64,000 nucleotides of DNA from Polaribacter sp. SA4-12 (lineage in GTDB: Bacteria > Bacteroidota > Bacteroidia > Flavobacteriales > Flavobacteriaceae), in the NCBI RefSeq assembly GCF_002163675.1, contig NZ_CP019334.1, positions 3,143,501 through 3,207,500 on the forward strand, written 5' to 3'. Of the stretch, positions 56,099-64,000 are shown piece after piece; within the stretch, counting starts at the first letter, position 1, and every line of letters begins with the position of its first letter. The position numbers and the translations under genes are program-made. The notes beneath the pieces are model-generated. The model was not told the DNA's origin. It saw only the letters and a list, made by a program, of their open reading frames with translations, and did not search any database.

Positions 56099-57054
56099 TT
56101 TACAAAATTAGGTTTAAAAGTTAACACAAAATAGCTTCCAATAAATGCAGGTAAAACAAAATTAAGAATCCACATAATAGATGTAATTGATAAAATTGTA
56201 AGTGGTTCTATATTATAAAATGAAAACACCCAAATTGCAACTGTTCCTTTTAGAACGACATCAAATAAAGACAACATTGGTATTATTGAAGCAATTAAAT
56301 AAACAGATGTAATTGCTGAAATTGCGTCAAAATAAGAAACATCAACCTTAAATATCAACAATAAAAAGTAAAACTGATGAGAGAAAATTACGAATCGTAA
56401 AAACGAAAAAAGACCTACTTTGATGTTAATGTTCTGCGGAATTTCCTTTATAAATACTCTTGTCTTTTCAAAATATGAATTGCTGAAATTAAAGTATTTC
56501 ATAGCAAAAAAAAAGGCTATAATTACAAATGTTCCAATAAGTAAAACACTCAGTATTTGCTGAAAATCTATTTCAATTTTATGCTGAAAAACAAAATAGC
56601 TAAAACCACTAACTCCGAAAATTAGCGTCATCAATAGCTGATAAAAATTACCAACTAAGTTCAATCCCAAAATTTGCTTCCGCTGTTTTTTTTCAAAATA
56701 CAATGCTTTTGCGCCATATTCTCCAATTCTGTTTGGTGTAATTAAAGAAGTAGTTAAAGAAGCGAAACTTTGAATTGAAGCTTTTTTAAATGAATAATTG
56801 CCAATAGAAGAAATTAACGAATGCCATTTACTGATTTCGAAAAACCAGTTAAAAAAGGTGAAAAGTAAAAGAATAACGCTGTTTTTGAGTGTAAAAACAT
56901 TGTTTTCTATCAAATTTTGATAAAAAAAAGCAAACTGTAATTGTTCGTTTTCTATCAATTTCTGGTAAATAAAATACCCACAACCAATTACAATCGATAG
57001 TTTTATTATCAACGAAAAGAATTGCTTAGTTTTGTGTGAAAGCGAATTATACAT
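56095..57054 (-). CDS. Lysylphosphatidylglycerol-synthase-like membrane protein
   Basis: The 319-residue protein has about seven to eight membrane helices and the pattern of the UPF0104/LPG synthase transmembrane family (SFASLTTSLITPNRIGEYGAKAL near residue 88). I choose the ATG at 57054. It overlaps the glycosyltransferase by four bases, so the two probably work together in making or flipping a glycolipid. No synthase domain is present. Confidence 0.85.
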   Translation of the reverse strand: MYNSLSHKTKQFFSLIIKLSIVIGCGYFIYQKLIENEQLQFAFFYQNLIENNVFTLKNSVILLLFTFFNWFFEISKWHSLISSIGNYSFKKASIQSFASLTTSLITPNRIGEYGAKALYFEKKQRKQILGLNLVGNFYQLLMTLIFGVSGFSYFVFQHKIEIDFQQILSVLLIGTFVIIAFFFAMKYFNFSNSYFEKTRVFIKEIPQNINIKVGLFSFLRFVIFSHQFYFLLLIFKVDVSYFDAISAITSVYLIASIIPMLSLFDVVLKGTVAIWVFSFYNIEPLTILSITSIMWILNFVLPAFIGSYFVLTFKPNFVK

Positions 57055-57118
57055 TGTTTGCAAAGTAATAAATAATCATCAGTATGTTTGATGATAAATA
57101 CAAAAACAATCTGCGAGT

Positions 57119-57673
57119 TTGGCGATAGAAAAAATCATTTTAGGAATTGACCCAGGAACAACAATTATGGGTTTTGGAATCATAAAAGTTGTTGGTAAAA
57201 AGATGGAATTTATTCAAATGAATGAATTGATGTTGAAAAAATACGACGATCATTACCTAAAACTAAAACTCATTTTTGAGCGTACCATAGAATTAATTGA
57301 CACTTATAATCCTGATGAAATTGCTATTGAAGCACCTTTTTTTGGTAAGAATGTGCAATCGATGTTAAAGTTAGGTAGAGCACAAGGAGTTGCAATGGCT
57401 GCAGGTTTATCAAGAGAAATTCCGATTACAGAATATTTGCCAAAGAAGATAAAAATGGCAGTTACGGGAAATGGAAATGCGAGTAAAGAACAAGTTGCGT
57501 TGATGCTAAAATCATTATTGAATTTAAAAACACTTCCTAAAAATTTAGATGCAACTGATGGATTAGCAGCTGCAGTTTGTCATTTTTACAATTCAGGAAG
57601 AGTTGTTGGTGGAAAAAACTATACAGGTTGGGCGAGTTTTGTGAAGCAGAATGAAAAACGAGTTAAAAAATAA
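57119..57673 (+). CDS. ruvC: Crossover junction endodeoxyribonuclease RuvC
   Basis: The 184-residue Holliday-junction resolvase starts with TTG, the codon closest to the conserved N-terminus. Catalytic acids are seen in [18 protein letters not shown] and [13 protein letters not shown]. Length is typical. Its 3' end is followed directly by a CAGTAG hexamer array. Confidence 0.95.
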   Translation: MAIEKIILGIDPGTTIMGFGIIKVVGKKMEFIQMNELMLKKYDDHYLKLKLIFERTIELIDTYNPDEIAIEAPFFGKNVQSMLKLGRAQGVAMAAGLSREIPITEYLPKKIKMAVTGNGNASKEQVALMLKSLLNLKTLPKNLDATDGLAAAVCHFYNSGRVVGGKNYTGWASFVKQNEKRVKK

Positions 57674-57678
57674 AATTT

Positions 57679-57689
57679 AGTTTTCAGTA
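57679..57689 (+). repeat. Left arm of an inverted repeat around the four-helix-bundle gene
   Basis: AGTTTTCAGTA here is the exact reverse complement of TACTGAAAACT at 58140-58150. A second, 8-base pair (GTATTCAG at 57738-57745 with CTGAATAC at 58149-58156) lies alongside. Confidence 0.7.
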
Positions 57690-57732
57690 GCAGTAGCAGT
57701 AGCAGTAGCAGTAGCAGTAGCAGTAGCAGTAG
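57685..57732 (+). repeat. CAGTAG hexamer tandem repeat, eight copies
   Basis: There are eight perfect copies of CAGTAG, followed by CAGCAGTATTCAG. The array overlaps the left inverted-repeat arm. It lies between ruvC and the four-helix-bundle gene, outside both coding regions. Confidence 0.97.
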
Positions 57733-57760
57733 CAGCAGTATTCAGTAAAAAATAAAATAT

Positions 57761-58126
57761 ATGAGTTTTACAGATTTATTTTTTTTTAAAAAATCATTTT
57801 CTTTATCAATGAAGATATTTGAAGTTTCAAAATCTTTTCCAAAAGAAGAAAAATATTCTCTTACAGATCAAATAAGAAGGTCGTCGAGAAGTGTATCTGC
57901 AAATATTTCTGAGGCGTATAGAAAAAGACAATATCCTAAACATTTTGCTAGTAAATTAAGTGATTCAGATGCCGAAAATTCTGAAACTTTAACTTGGTTA
58001 ATGTTTGCCCTAAAATGTAATTATTTAGATAAATGTTTGTTTGATAATTTATCCGCAGAAAATCTAGAAGTAGGAAAATTAATAAATTATATGATTAATA
58101 ATCCTGGTAAGTTTGGAGTCAAATAA
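57761..58126 (+). CDS. Four-helix-bundle protein (S23 / 23S rRNA intervening-sequence family)
   Basis: The 121-residue protein has the family pattern FPKEEKYSLTDQIRRSSRSVSANISEAY near residues 25-52 and DAENSETLTWLMFALKC. These proteins form pentameric helical bundles and are found in rRNA intervening sequences, in diversity-generating retroelements (Avd) and as scattered single genes. Here it is a free-standing gene between inverted repeats, with no rRNA gene or reverse transcriptase nearby. Confidence 0.9.
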   Translation: MSFTDLFFFKKSFSLSMKIFEVSKSFPKEEKYSLTDQIRRSSRSVSANISEAYRKRQYPKHFASKLSDSDAENSETLTWLMFALKCNYLDKCLFDNLSAENLEVGKLINYMINNPGKFGVK

Positions 58127-58139
58127 GCCTGCTAACTGA

Positions 58140-58150
58140 TACTGAAAACT
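58140..58150 (-). repeat. Right arm of the inverted repeat around the four-helix-bundle gene
   Basis: TACTGAAAACT is an exact 11-base reverse complement of 57679-57689. It lies between the four-helix-bundle gene and hemW. Confidence 0.7.
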
Positions 58151-58162
58151 GAATACTAATTT

Positions 58163-59290
58163 ATGTCCGGAATTTATATACACATACCGTTTTGTAAACA
58201 AGCATGTTTTTATTGCGATTTTCATTTTTCAACTTCTTTAAAAAAGAAAGATGAAATGATTTCATCACTTGTAAAAGAGATTGAAATTAGAAAAGATGAA
58301 TTAAATAATTCGATTGTAGAAACCATTTATTTTGGAGGAGGAACACCAAGTGTTTTATCTGTTGATGAAATTCAAACTATAATTGATGCTGTTTATAAAA
58401 ATCATACAGTTGTTGCAGCACCAGAAATTACGCTAGAAGCAAATCCTGATGATTTATCAGAAGAAAAAATTATAGAACTTTCAAAATCACCAATAAATAG
58501 ATTAAGTATTGGCGTTCAATCTTTTTATCAAAAGGATTTAAAATTGATGAATCGTGCGCATAATTCTGAAGAAGCAAAAAATTGTTTGTCTTTTGCAACT
58601 CGCTATTTTGATAATATTTCTGTCGATTTAATTTACGGAATTCCAGATTGTACCAATGAGGAATGGAGAGAAAATATACAAACAGCATTGAGCTTCGGAA
58701 TTCCTCATATATCGAGTTATGCATTAACTGTAGAACCAAAAACGGCTTTAGAAACTTTAATTGCAAAAGGAAAAATTAAAAATGTTGATGAAGAAAAAGC
58801 ACAAGAGCAGTTTTATATTCTAATTGAAGAATTAGCGAAAGCAAACTTTGTGCATTACGAACTTTCTAACTTTGGTAAAGAAGGTTTTTTTAGTCAAAAT
58901 AATTCATCTTATTGGTTAGGTAAACCTTATTTAGGTATTGGTCCTTCTGCTCATTCTTTTAACGGGAAAGAAAGAAGTTGGAATGTAAAAAATAATACGA
59001 AGTATATTAAAGCGATTCAAGAAAATACACTTCCTTTAGAAAGAGAAGTCTTAACAGAAATGGATGGTTATAATGAATATATTATGACGGGTTTACGAAC
59101 CATTTGGGGAGTTTCTTTTGATAAAATAAAAAGTGATTTTGGAGAAAAATATATTAAATATTTAGAAAATCAATCAGAGAAATTTATTGAACAAGAATTA
59201 TTGTATATTGAAGACGAAATACTAAAAACGACTCAAAAAGGGAAGTTTTTATCAGACGGAATAGCATCAGATTTATTTATGATAAACTAG
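58163..59290 (+). CDS. hemW: Radical SAM protein HemW (coproporphyrinogen III oxidase-like)
   Basis: The 375-residue protein has the radical SAM CxxxCxxC motif in PFCKQACFYCDFHF near residue 9, then YFGGGTPSVLS and LSIGVQSF. It has the C-terminal HemN-like domain. The short N-terminus and CDF cluster fit HemW, a haem chaperone, rather than true HemN. Confidence 0.92.
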   Translation: MSGIYIHIPFCKQACFYCDFHFSTSLKKKDEMISSLVKEIEIRKDELNNSIVETIYFGGGTPSVLSVDEIQTIIDAVYKNHTVVAAPEITLEANPDDLSEEKIIELSKSPINRLSIGVQSFYQKDLKLMNRAHNSEEAKNCLSFATRYFDNISVDLIYGIPDCTNEEWRENIQTALSFGIPHISSYALTVEPKTALETLIAKGKIKNVDEEKAQEQFYILIEELAKANFVHYELSNFGKEGFFSQNNSSYWLGKPYLGIGPSAHSFNGKERSWNVKNNTKYIKAIQENTLPLEREVLTEMDGYNEYIMTGLRTIWGVSFDKIKSDFGEKYIKYLENQSEKFIEQELLYIEDEILKTTQKGKFLSDGIASDLFMIN

Positions 59291-59331
59291 GTTATTCAAA
59301 GTAATTAATAAAGAAAAAAAGTACAGCATAA

Positions 59332-60081
59332 ATGAAAGCAGTTATAGAATACAATTCTAGAAAAATCACCATAAATGTTTCAGAACCAATTGATATTTCA
59401 ATTCCAATTGATATGACAAAAGAGAACGTTAATGCTTGGGGAATTGATGATCCTAAAATTGAAGTAGAAAAATTTGATGATTATGAAGTTAGTGTTGCAA
59501 ACGGCGCAGTTGTTAACTTTAACAGCATCAGTTTTAATCCACATTCTCATATTACACATACAGAATGTGTGGGGCATATTACCAAAGAAGTACATTCTAT
59601 AAATAAAAATTTAAAGCATTATTTCTTCGTTGCAGAAGTTGTAACAGTTGCTCCAGAACAAATAGGAAAGGATTTTGTTATTTCTGAAAAACAGCTAAAA
59701 ACGGCATTAAGAAATAAAAAAAGAGATGCTATTATTATTAGAACACTTCCAAATTTATCTGATAAAAAATCAACGAGATATTTTAATACAAATCCAGCTT
59801 ATTTATCTGAAACAGCAGCTATTTATTTAGTTGAAAAAGGAATAAAACATTTGCTAGTAGATTTACCATCTGTTGATAAAGAAAAAGATGGCGGTAAATT
59901 AGTTGTTCATAACACTTTTTGGAATACTAAAGGAGCGCTAAGAATGGATGCTACAATCACTGAGTTTATATTTGTACCAAATGACGTTGAAGATGGTGAG
60001 TATTTGTTAAACTTAATGATTGCTCCTTTCGAAAATGATGCAACGCCAAGTAAACCTATTTTATATAAAATTATAAAGTAA
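59332..60081 (+). CDS. Cyclase family protein (kynurenine-formamidase-like)
   Basis: The 249-residue protein has the metal-binding stretch FNPHSHITHTECVGHI near residue 64, a variant of the HxGTHxDxPxH motif of the cyclase family. Later comes YLSETAAIYLVEKGIKHLLVDLPSVD. Members hydrolyse amide or lactone bonds. The substrate is unknown. It stands between hemW and a convergent corA-like gene. Confidence 0.85.
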   Translation: MKAVIEYNSRKITINVSEPIDISIPIDMTKENVNAWGIDDPKIEVEKFDDYEVSVANGAVVNFNSISFNPHSHITHTECVGHITKEVHSINKNLKHYFFVAEVVTVAPEQIGKDFVISEKQLKTALRNKKRDAIIIRTLPNLSDKKSTRYFNTNPAYLSETAAIYLVEKGIKHLLVDLPSVDKEKDGGKLVVHNTFWNTKGALRMDATITEFIFVPNDVEDGEYLLNLMIAPFENDATPSKPILYKIIK

Positions 60082-60090
60082 TTTTTGATA

Positions 60091-61071
60091 TTAAAACCAC
60101 TTTTTACGTTTAAAATACCAAACAGAGATTAAGGTAATAATAACCATTACACCTAATAAAATAAAATAACTATACTTAAATTTTAATTCAGGAATGTTCT
60201 CGAAATTCATTCCGTAAATTCCTGCTAAAAAAGTTAATGGAATAAAAACTACAGACAGAATTGTAAGTGTTTTCATCACTTCATTTAAACGATGTCCTTG
60301 AATACTGAATATTAAATTTATCTTACTTTCTAACTCTTGTAATTCAAAATCTATGTTAGAAATTAGATTATTGGTTTGTTCTTTTAATTCACTAAAATAT
60401 TTATTGTCTAAATCTTTAATTTCTGTTTTTTCTAACTTTATAATTACATCTTTTAAACCAATTGTTGCTTTTTTAAAGTTGAATAATTCTTGCTTTCTTT
60501 TTTCAACCAAAGAAGTAAATTCAGGTGTTGGTTTTATATTGGTAGAACGCAACCTGTCTGAACTTAATTCAGCATTTTCCTGATACGTATCTTGGTAATT
60601 ATCAATAATAGATTCAAGGACTAAAAACAATAAATAATCGGCACTTTTTTTTCTAACAAGACCTTTATTTCCTTCTAAACGTTCGCGAATCCAACTAAAA
60701 TAATCTCCAGATTTTTCTTGAATTGACCATAAAAAATCAGAAGAAACAATAAAAAACATTTGTTCAGAATCGAATGTTTGGTTTTCAGTTTTTAGAACAC
60801 GAATTGTTATAAATAACAAATCTTCTAATAAAATAACTTTGTTAGGATGATCTTCATCCATCAACAATTTAATTAAAAAATCGTCTAATTTATTTTGATT
60901 AACAACCGCTTTAAACTCTTCATTATAATTAATTCCATAAGTGTTTAACCATTTTATTAAACCATTATTCTTTGTCAATTCAATTTCTGAAATTGTAGAA
61001 AAATTTGTCTTTTCATAATTCTTATCAGAATAACTTATAATAGATGTATTGTCTAAAAATTGATTTTTCAT
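60091..61071 (-). CDS. CorA-family magnesium/divalent cation transporter
   Basis: The 326-residue protein has a long cytoplasmic N-terminal domain, a coiled stalk helix, and two C-terminal membrane helices. The first ends in the selectivity motif YGMNFENIPEL. This is the CorA/MgtE-independent Mg or Co/Ni channel type. The C-terminus KRKKWF is basic, as usual. Confidence 0.93.
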   Translation of the reverse strand: MKNQFLDNTSIISYSDKNYEKTNFSTISEIELTKNNGLIKWLNTYGINYNEEFKAVVNQNKLDDFLIKLLMDEDHPNKVILLEDLLFITIRVLKTENQTFDSEQMFFIVSSDFLWSIQEKSGDYFSWIRERLEGNKGLVRKKSADYLLFLVLESIIDNYQDTYQENAELSSDRLRSTNIKPTPEFTSLVEKRKQELFNFKKATIGLKDVIIKLEKTEIKDLDNKYFSELKEQTNNLISNIDFELQELESKINLIFSIQGHRLNEVMKTLTILSVVFIPLTFLAGIYGMNFENIPELKFKYSYFILLGVMVIITLISVWYFKRKKWF

Positions 61072-61085
61072 TTTGAAAATAATTG

Positions 61086-61093
61086 TAAATTTG
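61086..61093 (+). promoter_or_regulatory. Promoter -7 box for the MmcQ/YjbR operon
   Basis: TAAATTTG matches TAnnTTTG, 64 bases upstream of the ATG at 61158. Confidence 0.5.
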
Positions 61094-61157
61094 ATAGATA
61101 AAGATACTTTTTATATTGATAAAAAAATATTTTTTTCTCAATTCAAAACAGGATACT

Positions 61158-61526
61158 ATGCACATAGAACAATTAAGAGATTTTTGCATTGCCAAAAAAG
61201 GAGTAACAGAACATTTTCCTTTTGATGAAACTACACTTGTTTTTAAAGTGATGTCTAAAATGTTTGCACTTACTGGTTTAAATAATTGGGAAAAAGGCGA
61301 GGCGAAAATCAATTTAAAATGTGATCCTGATAAAGCAGAAGAATTACGAGGAGAATACGAAGGTGTAAATCCTGGTTTTCATATGAACAAGAGACTTTGG
61401 AACACTGTTACCATAAATTCTAGCGATGTTTCAGACGATTTGGTAAGAGAACTTATCAATCATTCTTATGATTTAGTTGTAAAAGGTTTGACCAAAAAAC
61501 TACAAAAGGAATTAGAAGAATTATAA
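61158..61526 (+). CDS. MmcQ/YjbR-family protein
   Basis: The 122-residue product starts at the ATG at 61158; the longer frame upstream has no family similarity. It shows the CyaY-like fold pattern of YjbR: IEQLRDFCIAKKGVTEHFPF, LKCDPDKAEELRGEY, HMNKRLWNTV. Annotated as DNA-binding in some databases; a precise role is not known. The next gene begins 2 bases after it. Confidence 0.9.
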   Translation: MHIEQLRDFCIAKKGVTEHFPFDETTLVFKVMSKMFALTGLNNWEKGEAKINLKCDPDKAEELRGEYEGVNPGFHMNKRLWNTVTINSSDVSDDLVRELINHSYDLVVKGLTKKLQKELEEL

Positions 61527-61528
61527 AA

Positions 61529-61786
61529 ATGAATAAGAATGAAATTTTAAAGAATCATTGTTATACAAAACTTGTTTATGAAAGGATAAACAAGAAATTA
61601 AAAACCAATTTTTCTAATGATGAAAGTGAAATTCTTATCAAAAAAGTATTAGAAGAAACAGTCATAGAAAACTATATAAAAAAAGGAAAGAATTTTTATA
61701 TTTCGAACAATCAATATAATATTAGAATTACGATTAATTCTAATACTTTTAGAGTGATAACTGTAGATAGAATTCTTAATTTATAA
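61529..61786 (+). CDS. DUF3781 protein
   Basis: The 85-residue protein has the DUF3781 pattern: HCYTKLVYERINKKL at the start, EETVIENYIKKGKNFYI, and TINSNTFRVITVDRI at the end. Function unknown. It is the middle gene of a tight trio with MmcQ/YjbR and the cyclo-ligase. Confidence 0.82.
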   Translation: MNKNEILKNHCYTKLVYERINKKLKTNFSNDESEILIKKVLEETVIENYIKKGKNFYISNNQYNIRITINSNTFRVITVDRILNL

Positions 61787-61787
61787 A

Positions 61788-62336
61788 ATGAAAAAGAAAG
61801 AACTTAGAAAAATATACAAACAAAAACGTAAAGATTTATCTGCTGTTGAGGTTGAAAATCTTCAAGAAAATATATATCAACAAGTTTTTGAATTCGATTT
61901 TTCTAAAATAAATACAATTCATATTTTTCTATCAATAGAAAGATTGTTAGAGATAAATACAAACCCAATCATCGATTTTTTATTATTAAAAAACAAAACG
62001 ATTGTTGTTAGTGTCAGTGATTTTTCTACAAATACATTAACCCATTTTTTGTTTGATAGAAAGACAAAATTAAAAGTAAGTTCGTTCGGTATTCCAGAAC
62101 CCATAAACGGAATAGAAATCGATCCTAAAAAAATAGATTTAGTATTTGTTCCTTTATTAATTTCTGATGAAAAAAAATATAGAGTTGGTTACGGAAAAGG
62201 TTTTTATGACCGATTTCTTGCGGAATGCAAACCGGATGTTAAAACCATTGGTTTAAACTTTTTTCAGCCAATTGATAGGATTGAAGATACTAACGAATTT
62301 GATATTCCTTTACATCAAGTAATCTATCCGAAGTAA
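61788..62336 (+). CDS. 5-formyltetrahydrofolate cyclo-ligase
   Basis: The 182-residue enzyme converts 5-formyl-THF to methenyl-THF with ATP. Motifs are KKELRKIYKQKRKDL at the start and RVGYGKGFYDRFLAE near residue 128. It starts one base after the DUF3781 stop. Confidence 0.94.
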   Translation: MKKKELRKIYKQKRKDLSAVEVENLQENIYQQVFEFDFSKINTIHIFLSIERLLEINTNPIIDFLLLKNKTIVVSVSDFSTNTLTHFLFDRKTKLKVSSFGIPEPINGIEIDPKKIDLVFVPLLISDEKKYRVGYGKGFYDRFLAECKPDVKTIGLNFFQPIDRIEDTNEFDIPLHQVIYPK

Positions 62337-62362
62337 AATTTAAAAACCGTGTTTATTCTTTG

Positions 62363-62370
62363 TAAATTTG
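62363..62370 (+). promoter_or_regulatory. Promoter -7 box for adenine deaminase
   Basis: TAAATTTG matches TAnnTTTG, 18 bases upstream of the ATG at 62389. Confidence 0.55.
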
Positions 62371-62388
62371 TTGTAGAAATAGAAAGCA

Positions 62389-64000
62389 ATGATTGTACAA
62401 GGAAATATAGTAGACATACAGAACAAACGAATTTACAAAGGAGAAATTGAAGTTGTAAACGGAAAAATAGCTTCTTTAAAAGAAGTGAATCACAACCAAG
62501 AAAATTACATTTTACCAGGTTTTGTAGATGCACATATTCACATAGAAAGTTCTATGTTAGTTCCTTCAGAATTTGCAAAAATTGCTGTAAAACACGGTAC
62601 AGTTGCAACCGTTTCTGATCCACATGAAATTGCCAATGTTTTAGGAGTAAAAGGAGTAGAGTTTATGATTGAAAACGGAAAGAAAGTTCCGTTGAAATTC
62701 AATTTTGGCGCTCCAAGTTGTGTGCCTGCAACTTCTTTTGAAAGTGCTGGCGCAATTATAGATGCTGATGACATTAAATTGATGATGGAAAATCCTGATA
62801 TCAAGTATTTAGCAGAAATGATGAATTATCCAGGTGTTTTATTTGATGATGCTGAGGTTTTAGCTAAAATTCAACATTCAAAAAATAATAACAAACCCAT
62901 TGATGGTCATGCGCCTGGTTTAAGAGGAGATGATGTTACTAAATATATTTCTGCAGGAATTTCTACAGATCATGAGTGTTTTTCTTATGATGAAGCTTTA
63001 GAAAAGTTACAGAAAGGAATGAAGGTTATTATTAGAGAAGGTTCTGCAGCAAAAAACTTTGAAGCTTTAATAGCTTTATTACCAGAACATTTTGAAAATA
63101 TGATGTTTTGTTCTGATGATAAACATCCAGATGATTTATTATTAGGTCATATAAATCAATTGTGTGAAAGAGCACTCGCCAAAGGAATTGATGTTTATAA
63201 AGTATTACAAGCAGCTTGTGTAAACCCTGTTAAACATTATAATTTAGATGTTGGTTTGTTACAAAAAGGAGATGATGCAGATTTTATTGTAGTTGATAGT
63301 TTAGAGAAATTTAATGTTTTAGAAACGTATATAAATGGTGATTTAGTTGCCAAAGACGGAGAGAGTTTTGTAAAATCTGTTCCTTTTGAAGTTTTAAATA
63401 ACTTTGATACTGATAAAAAGAACGTAACCGATTTTAGATTTGATTCTAATGTTGAAAAAATTAGAGTTATTGAAGCTTTAGATGGAGAATTAGTAACGAA
63501 TCAGATTGAAGAAGATTCTTTAATTGTTGATGGAAATTTAGTTTCTAATACAGCCACAGATATTTTAAAAATGACAGTTGTAAATCGTTATAAAAACGAT
63601 GAGCCAGCAATCGCATTTATAAAGAATTTCGGATTAAAAGAAGGCGCAATTGCAAGTTCTGTTGGTCACGATTCTCATAATATTATTGCCGTTGGTGTTT
63701 CTGATGAAGATATTTGTAGAGCCGTAAATTTAATTATAGAAAATAGAGGTGGAGTTTGTGCTGTAAATGCAAAAGAAGAAAAAATAGTTTCATTACCAGT
63801 TGCAGGAATTATGTCTGATTTATCTGCAGAGGAAATTGGTAAATCATATGCTGAGTTAGATAAAATGGCAAAACAAATGGGAAGTAAATTACGTGCTCCT
63901 TATATGAGTTTGTCTTTTATGGCTTTATTGGTAATTCCGTCTTTAAAATTATCGGACAAAGGTTTGTTCGATGGAACTTCTTTTAAATTTACTTCTTTAG
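62389..64000 (+). CDS. ade: Adenine deaminase, C-terminus beyond the window
   Basis: The open frame runs from the ATG at 62389 to the window edge, 537 codons, close to full length. It is an amidohydrolase-family metal enzyme that deaminates adenine to hypoxanthine. Motifs are [13 protein letters not shown] (metal-binding His pair), [31 protein letters not shown], and [12 protein letters not shown], all typical of Ade. The C-terminal domain shows [16 protein letters not shown]. Only the last residues should be missing. Confidence 0.95.
   Translation, partial: MIVQGNIVDIQNKRIYKGEIEVVNGKIASLKEVNHNQENYILPGFVDAHIHIESSMLVPSEFAKIAVKHGTVATVSDPHEIANVLGVKGVEFMIENGKKVPLKFNFGAPSCVPATSFESAGAIIDADDIKLMMENPDIKYLAEMMNYPGVLFDDAEVLAKIQHSKNNNKPIDGHAPGLRGDDVTKYISAGISTDHECFSYDEALEKLQKGMKVIIREGSAAKNFEALIALLPEHFENMMFCSDDKHPDDLLLGHINQLCERALAKGIDVYKVLQAACVNPVKHYNLDVGLLQKGDDADFIVVDSLEKFNVLETYINGDLVAKDGESFVKSVPFEVLNNFDTDKKNVTDFRFDSNVEKIRVIEALDGELVTNQIEEDSLIVDGNLVSNTATDILKMTVVNRYKNDEPAIAFIKNFGLKEGAIASSVGHDSHNIIAVGVSDEDICRAVNLIIENRGGVCAVNAKEEKIVSLPVAGIMSDLSAEEIGKSYAELDKMAKQMGSKLRAPYMSLSFMALLVIPSLKLSDKGLFDGTSFKFTSL

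Noticed and set aside
57679..58156. A diversity-generating retroelement, suggested by the Avd-like four-helix-bundle gene
   Set aside because: There is no reverse transcriptase, template repeat or variable repeat near it in the window.
61025..61312. A 95-residue minus-strand frame across the corA/MmcQ start region
   Set aside because: It overlaps the starts of two well-supported divergent genes and has no recognisable features.

Overview
The window is low-GC DNA from a marine-type member of the Bacteroidota, most likely a Flavobacteriaceae species close to Polaribacter or Tenacibaculum. This is judged from gene content and order; no search was run. Supporting signs are the Bacteroidota promoter -7 box TAnnTTTG upstream of many genes, carboxypeptidase-like TonB receptors, an OmpA protein with thrombospondin type 3 repeats, atpD-atpC apart from the other ATP synthase genes, and typical flavobacterial interspersed repeats. 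Most of the window is core chromosome.

Layout. 1-768 is the 5' part of an IS110-family insertion sequence, cut by the window edge. 869-4198 is mfd. 4526-9125 holds an outer-membrane barrel and a metal-homeostasis group: TonB receptor, a DtxR/MntR-type repressor, a ZIP transporter, and a perfect operator dyad between the divergent promoters. 9203-17045 holds an AddA/RecB-like helicase-nuclease, kbl, an OmpA protein, and atpD-atpC. 17378-20013 is a lipoprotein / membrane protein / histidine kinase / response regulator operon. 20034-25443 holds rbfA, a LolC/E-type permease, a lipoprotein, dusB, a DUF4345 protein, a frameshifted M28 peptidase and an EF-hand protein. lepA follows, then a repeat-rich stretch and a complete IS110 copy (about 27727-28977).

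29091-43642 holds a TonB-receptor-like barrel protein, a zinc metallopeptidase, ansA, an exbB-hypothetical-exbD-exbD operon, a PorT-like barrel, a PAP2-like membrane protein, rpoN, asnS, an RND transporter and frr. frr belongs to the translation cluster rplM-rpsI-rpsB-tsf-pyrH-frr (minus strand, down from 47335). 47569-64000 holds a DUF5916 protein, a PqqB-like lipoprotein, marC, ilvE, a DUF4920/haem-lipoprotein/mnmD group, a glycosyltransferase with its LPG-synthase-like membrane partner, ruvC, a four-helix-bundle gene between inverted repeats, hemW, a cyclase, a CorA transporter, MmcQ/YjbR, DUF3781, 5-formyl-THF cyclo-ligase, and adenine deaminase running off the end.

The most notable system is the IS110 element. 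The 240 bases upstream of its transposase fold as two stem-enclosed loops, and their internal sequences match the element's own insertion site and its own ends. This is the expected design of a bridge RNA with target and donor guides. The inferred target is the terminal inverted repeat of a palindromic interspersed repeat next to lepA. Other observations are a palindromic repeat inserted in frame in a glycosyltransferase, a repeat family that follows three genes in the same orientation, and an inverted-repeat-flanked four-helix-bundle gene.
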